DNA from: Lunatimonas sp.
GTDB lineage: Bacteria > Bacteroidota > Bacteroidia > Cytophagales > Cyclobacteriaceae
Direction of reading: 5' to 3'
NCBI RefSeq assembly: GCF_020832325.1
Contig: NZ_JAFIEU010000047.1
Coordinates: 1 to 64,000, forward strand
DNA length: 64,000 nucleotides
Shown here piece by piece: positions 63,797 to 64,000 of the stretch. Under the pieces are notes generated by a model that saw only the letters and a list, made by a program, of their open reading frames with translations, was not told where the DNA came from and ran no database searches. The number at the start of each line of letters is the position of its first letter. Position 1 is the stretch's first letter. Made by a program: the position numbers and the translations under genes.

Positions 63797-64000
63797 TTAA
63801 AAACCTTTGACAATAGGAAGTACGATATGACTCGGAGTGGCTCCACCATGCCTGACGGTTTGTTTGGCAATTCTTATTTCGGCATCACTTCCCAAAGGTT
63901 TTCCGGTGTTAGGATTGCGATCAAACTGCGGAAAATTACTGGATGTAATATCTATTCGAATTCGATGTCCGGGCAGAAAGACATTTGCTGTACCCATCAT
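63797..64000 (-). CDS. CocE/NonD-family hydrolase, C-terminal end (partial)
   Basis: The gene runs off the right edge of the window; only 67 C-terminal residues are present. NVFLPGHRIRIDITSSNFPQFDRNPNTG is the jelly-roll segment that ends CocE/NonD hydrolases (X-prolyl dipeptidyl peptidase, cocaine esterase, glutaryl-7-ACA acylase). The active site is outside the window, so the substrate is unknown. It is upstream in the same transcription unit as the PLP enzyme (11-base gap). Confidence 0.85.
   Translation of the reverse strand: MMGTANVFLPGHRIRIDITSSNFPQFDRNPNTGKPLGSDAEIRIAKQTVRHGGATPSHIVLPIVKGF

Overview
The window reads as chromosome of a member of the Bacteroidota, most likely a marine or soil Cytophagales of the Cyclobacteriaceae type (inference). 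The evidence is four TonB-dependent receptors, one of them in a SusC/SusD pair, many lipoproteins and Tat-exported enzymes, a large AsmA-like protein, DUF2490 barrels, TTTG/TAnnTTTG-type promoters and weak Shine-Dalgarno signals. No rRNA, tRNA, CRISPR array, intact insertion sequence or prophage was seen.

Layout. 1-620: non-coding DNA with degenerate tandem repeats and a hairpin. 0.6-8.2 kb: sugar-acid and glycan genes (uxaC, a TIM-barrel hydrolase-like lipoprotein, a DUF1593 protein, a Tat-exported Gfo/Idh/MocA oxidoreductase) and an M19 dipeptidase. 8.2-10.1 kb: accessory DNA with a short-chain dehydrogenase remnant, a zeta-toxin-like kinase with a small overlapping partner, and a dense patch of hairpin and purine-rich repeats. 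10.1-13.7 kb: a small lipoprotein and the AsmA-like giant. 14.1-24.5 kb: a TonB receptor facing two paralogous cassettes of unknown exported proteins (a MORN-like/coiled-coil protein, a DUF2490 barrel and small outer-membrane proteins), followed by a small lipoprotein and a sigma-54 response regulator with no kinase beside it. 26.5-35.3 kb: a GH20-like enzyme with a DUF5009 acetyltransferase, an Oar-type receptor and a siderophore-type receptor. 36.6-44.2 kb: a prolyl-peptide operon (dipeptidyl peptidase IV, DapA-family aldolase, Xaa-Pro aminopeptidase), an AraC regulator and a single-chain Fe-S L-serine dehydratase. 44.3-55.3 kb: an operon of SusC, SusD, an unknown exported protein, a sulfatase and a cytochrome c/beta-propeller lipoprotein. 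55.6-64 kb: a bile-acid-type symporter facing a leftward run of M81 peptidase, RraA protein, Tat-exported unknown, gamma-glutamyltransferase, exported SelA-like PLP enzyme and the end of a CocE/NonD-type hydrolase.

How the genes may work together. The second half looks like a scavenging region. Peptides and amino-acid conjugates would be cut outside the cytoplasm by dipeptidyl peptidase IV, gamma-glutamyltransferase, the CocE-like hydrolase and the sulfatase. They would enter through TonB/SusCD channels and the symporter, and be broken down by the aminopeptidase, the DapA-family aldolase, RraA and serine dehydratase. The two best candidates for an undescribed system are the duplicated MORN/DUF2490 cassette (16.9-24.5 kb) and the exported PLP enzyme/GGT/Tat-unknown/RraA/M81 cluster (56.8-64 kb).
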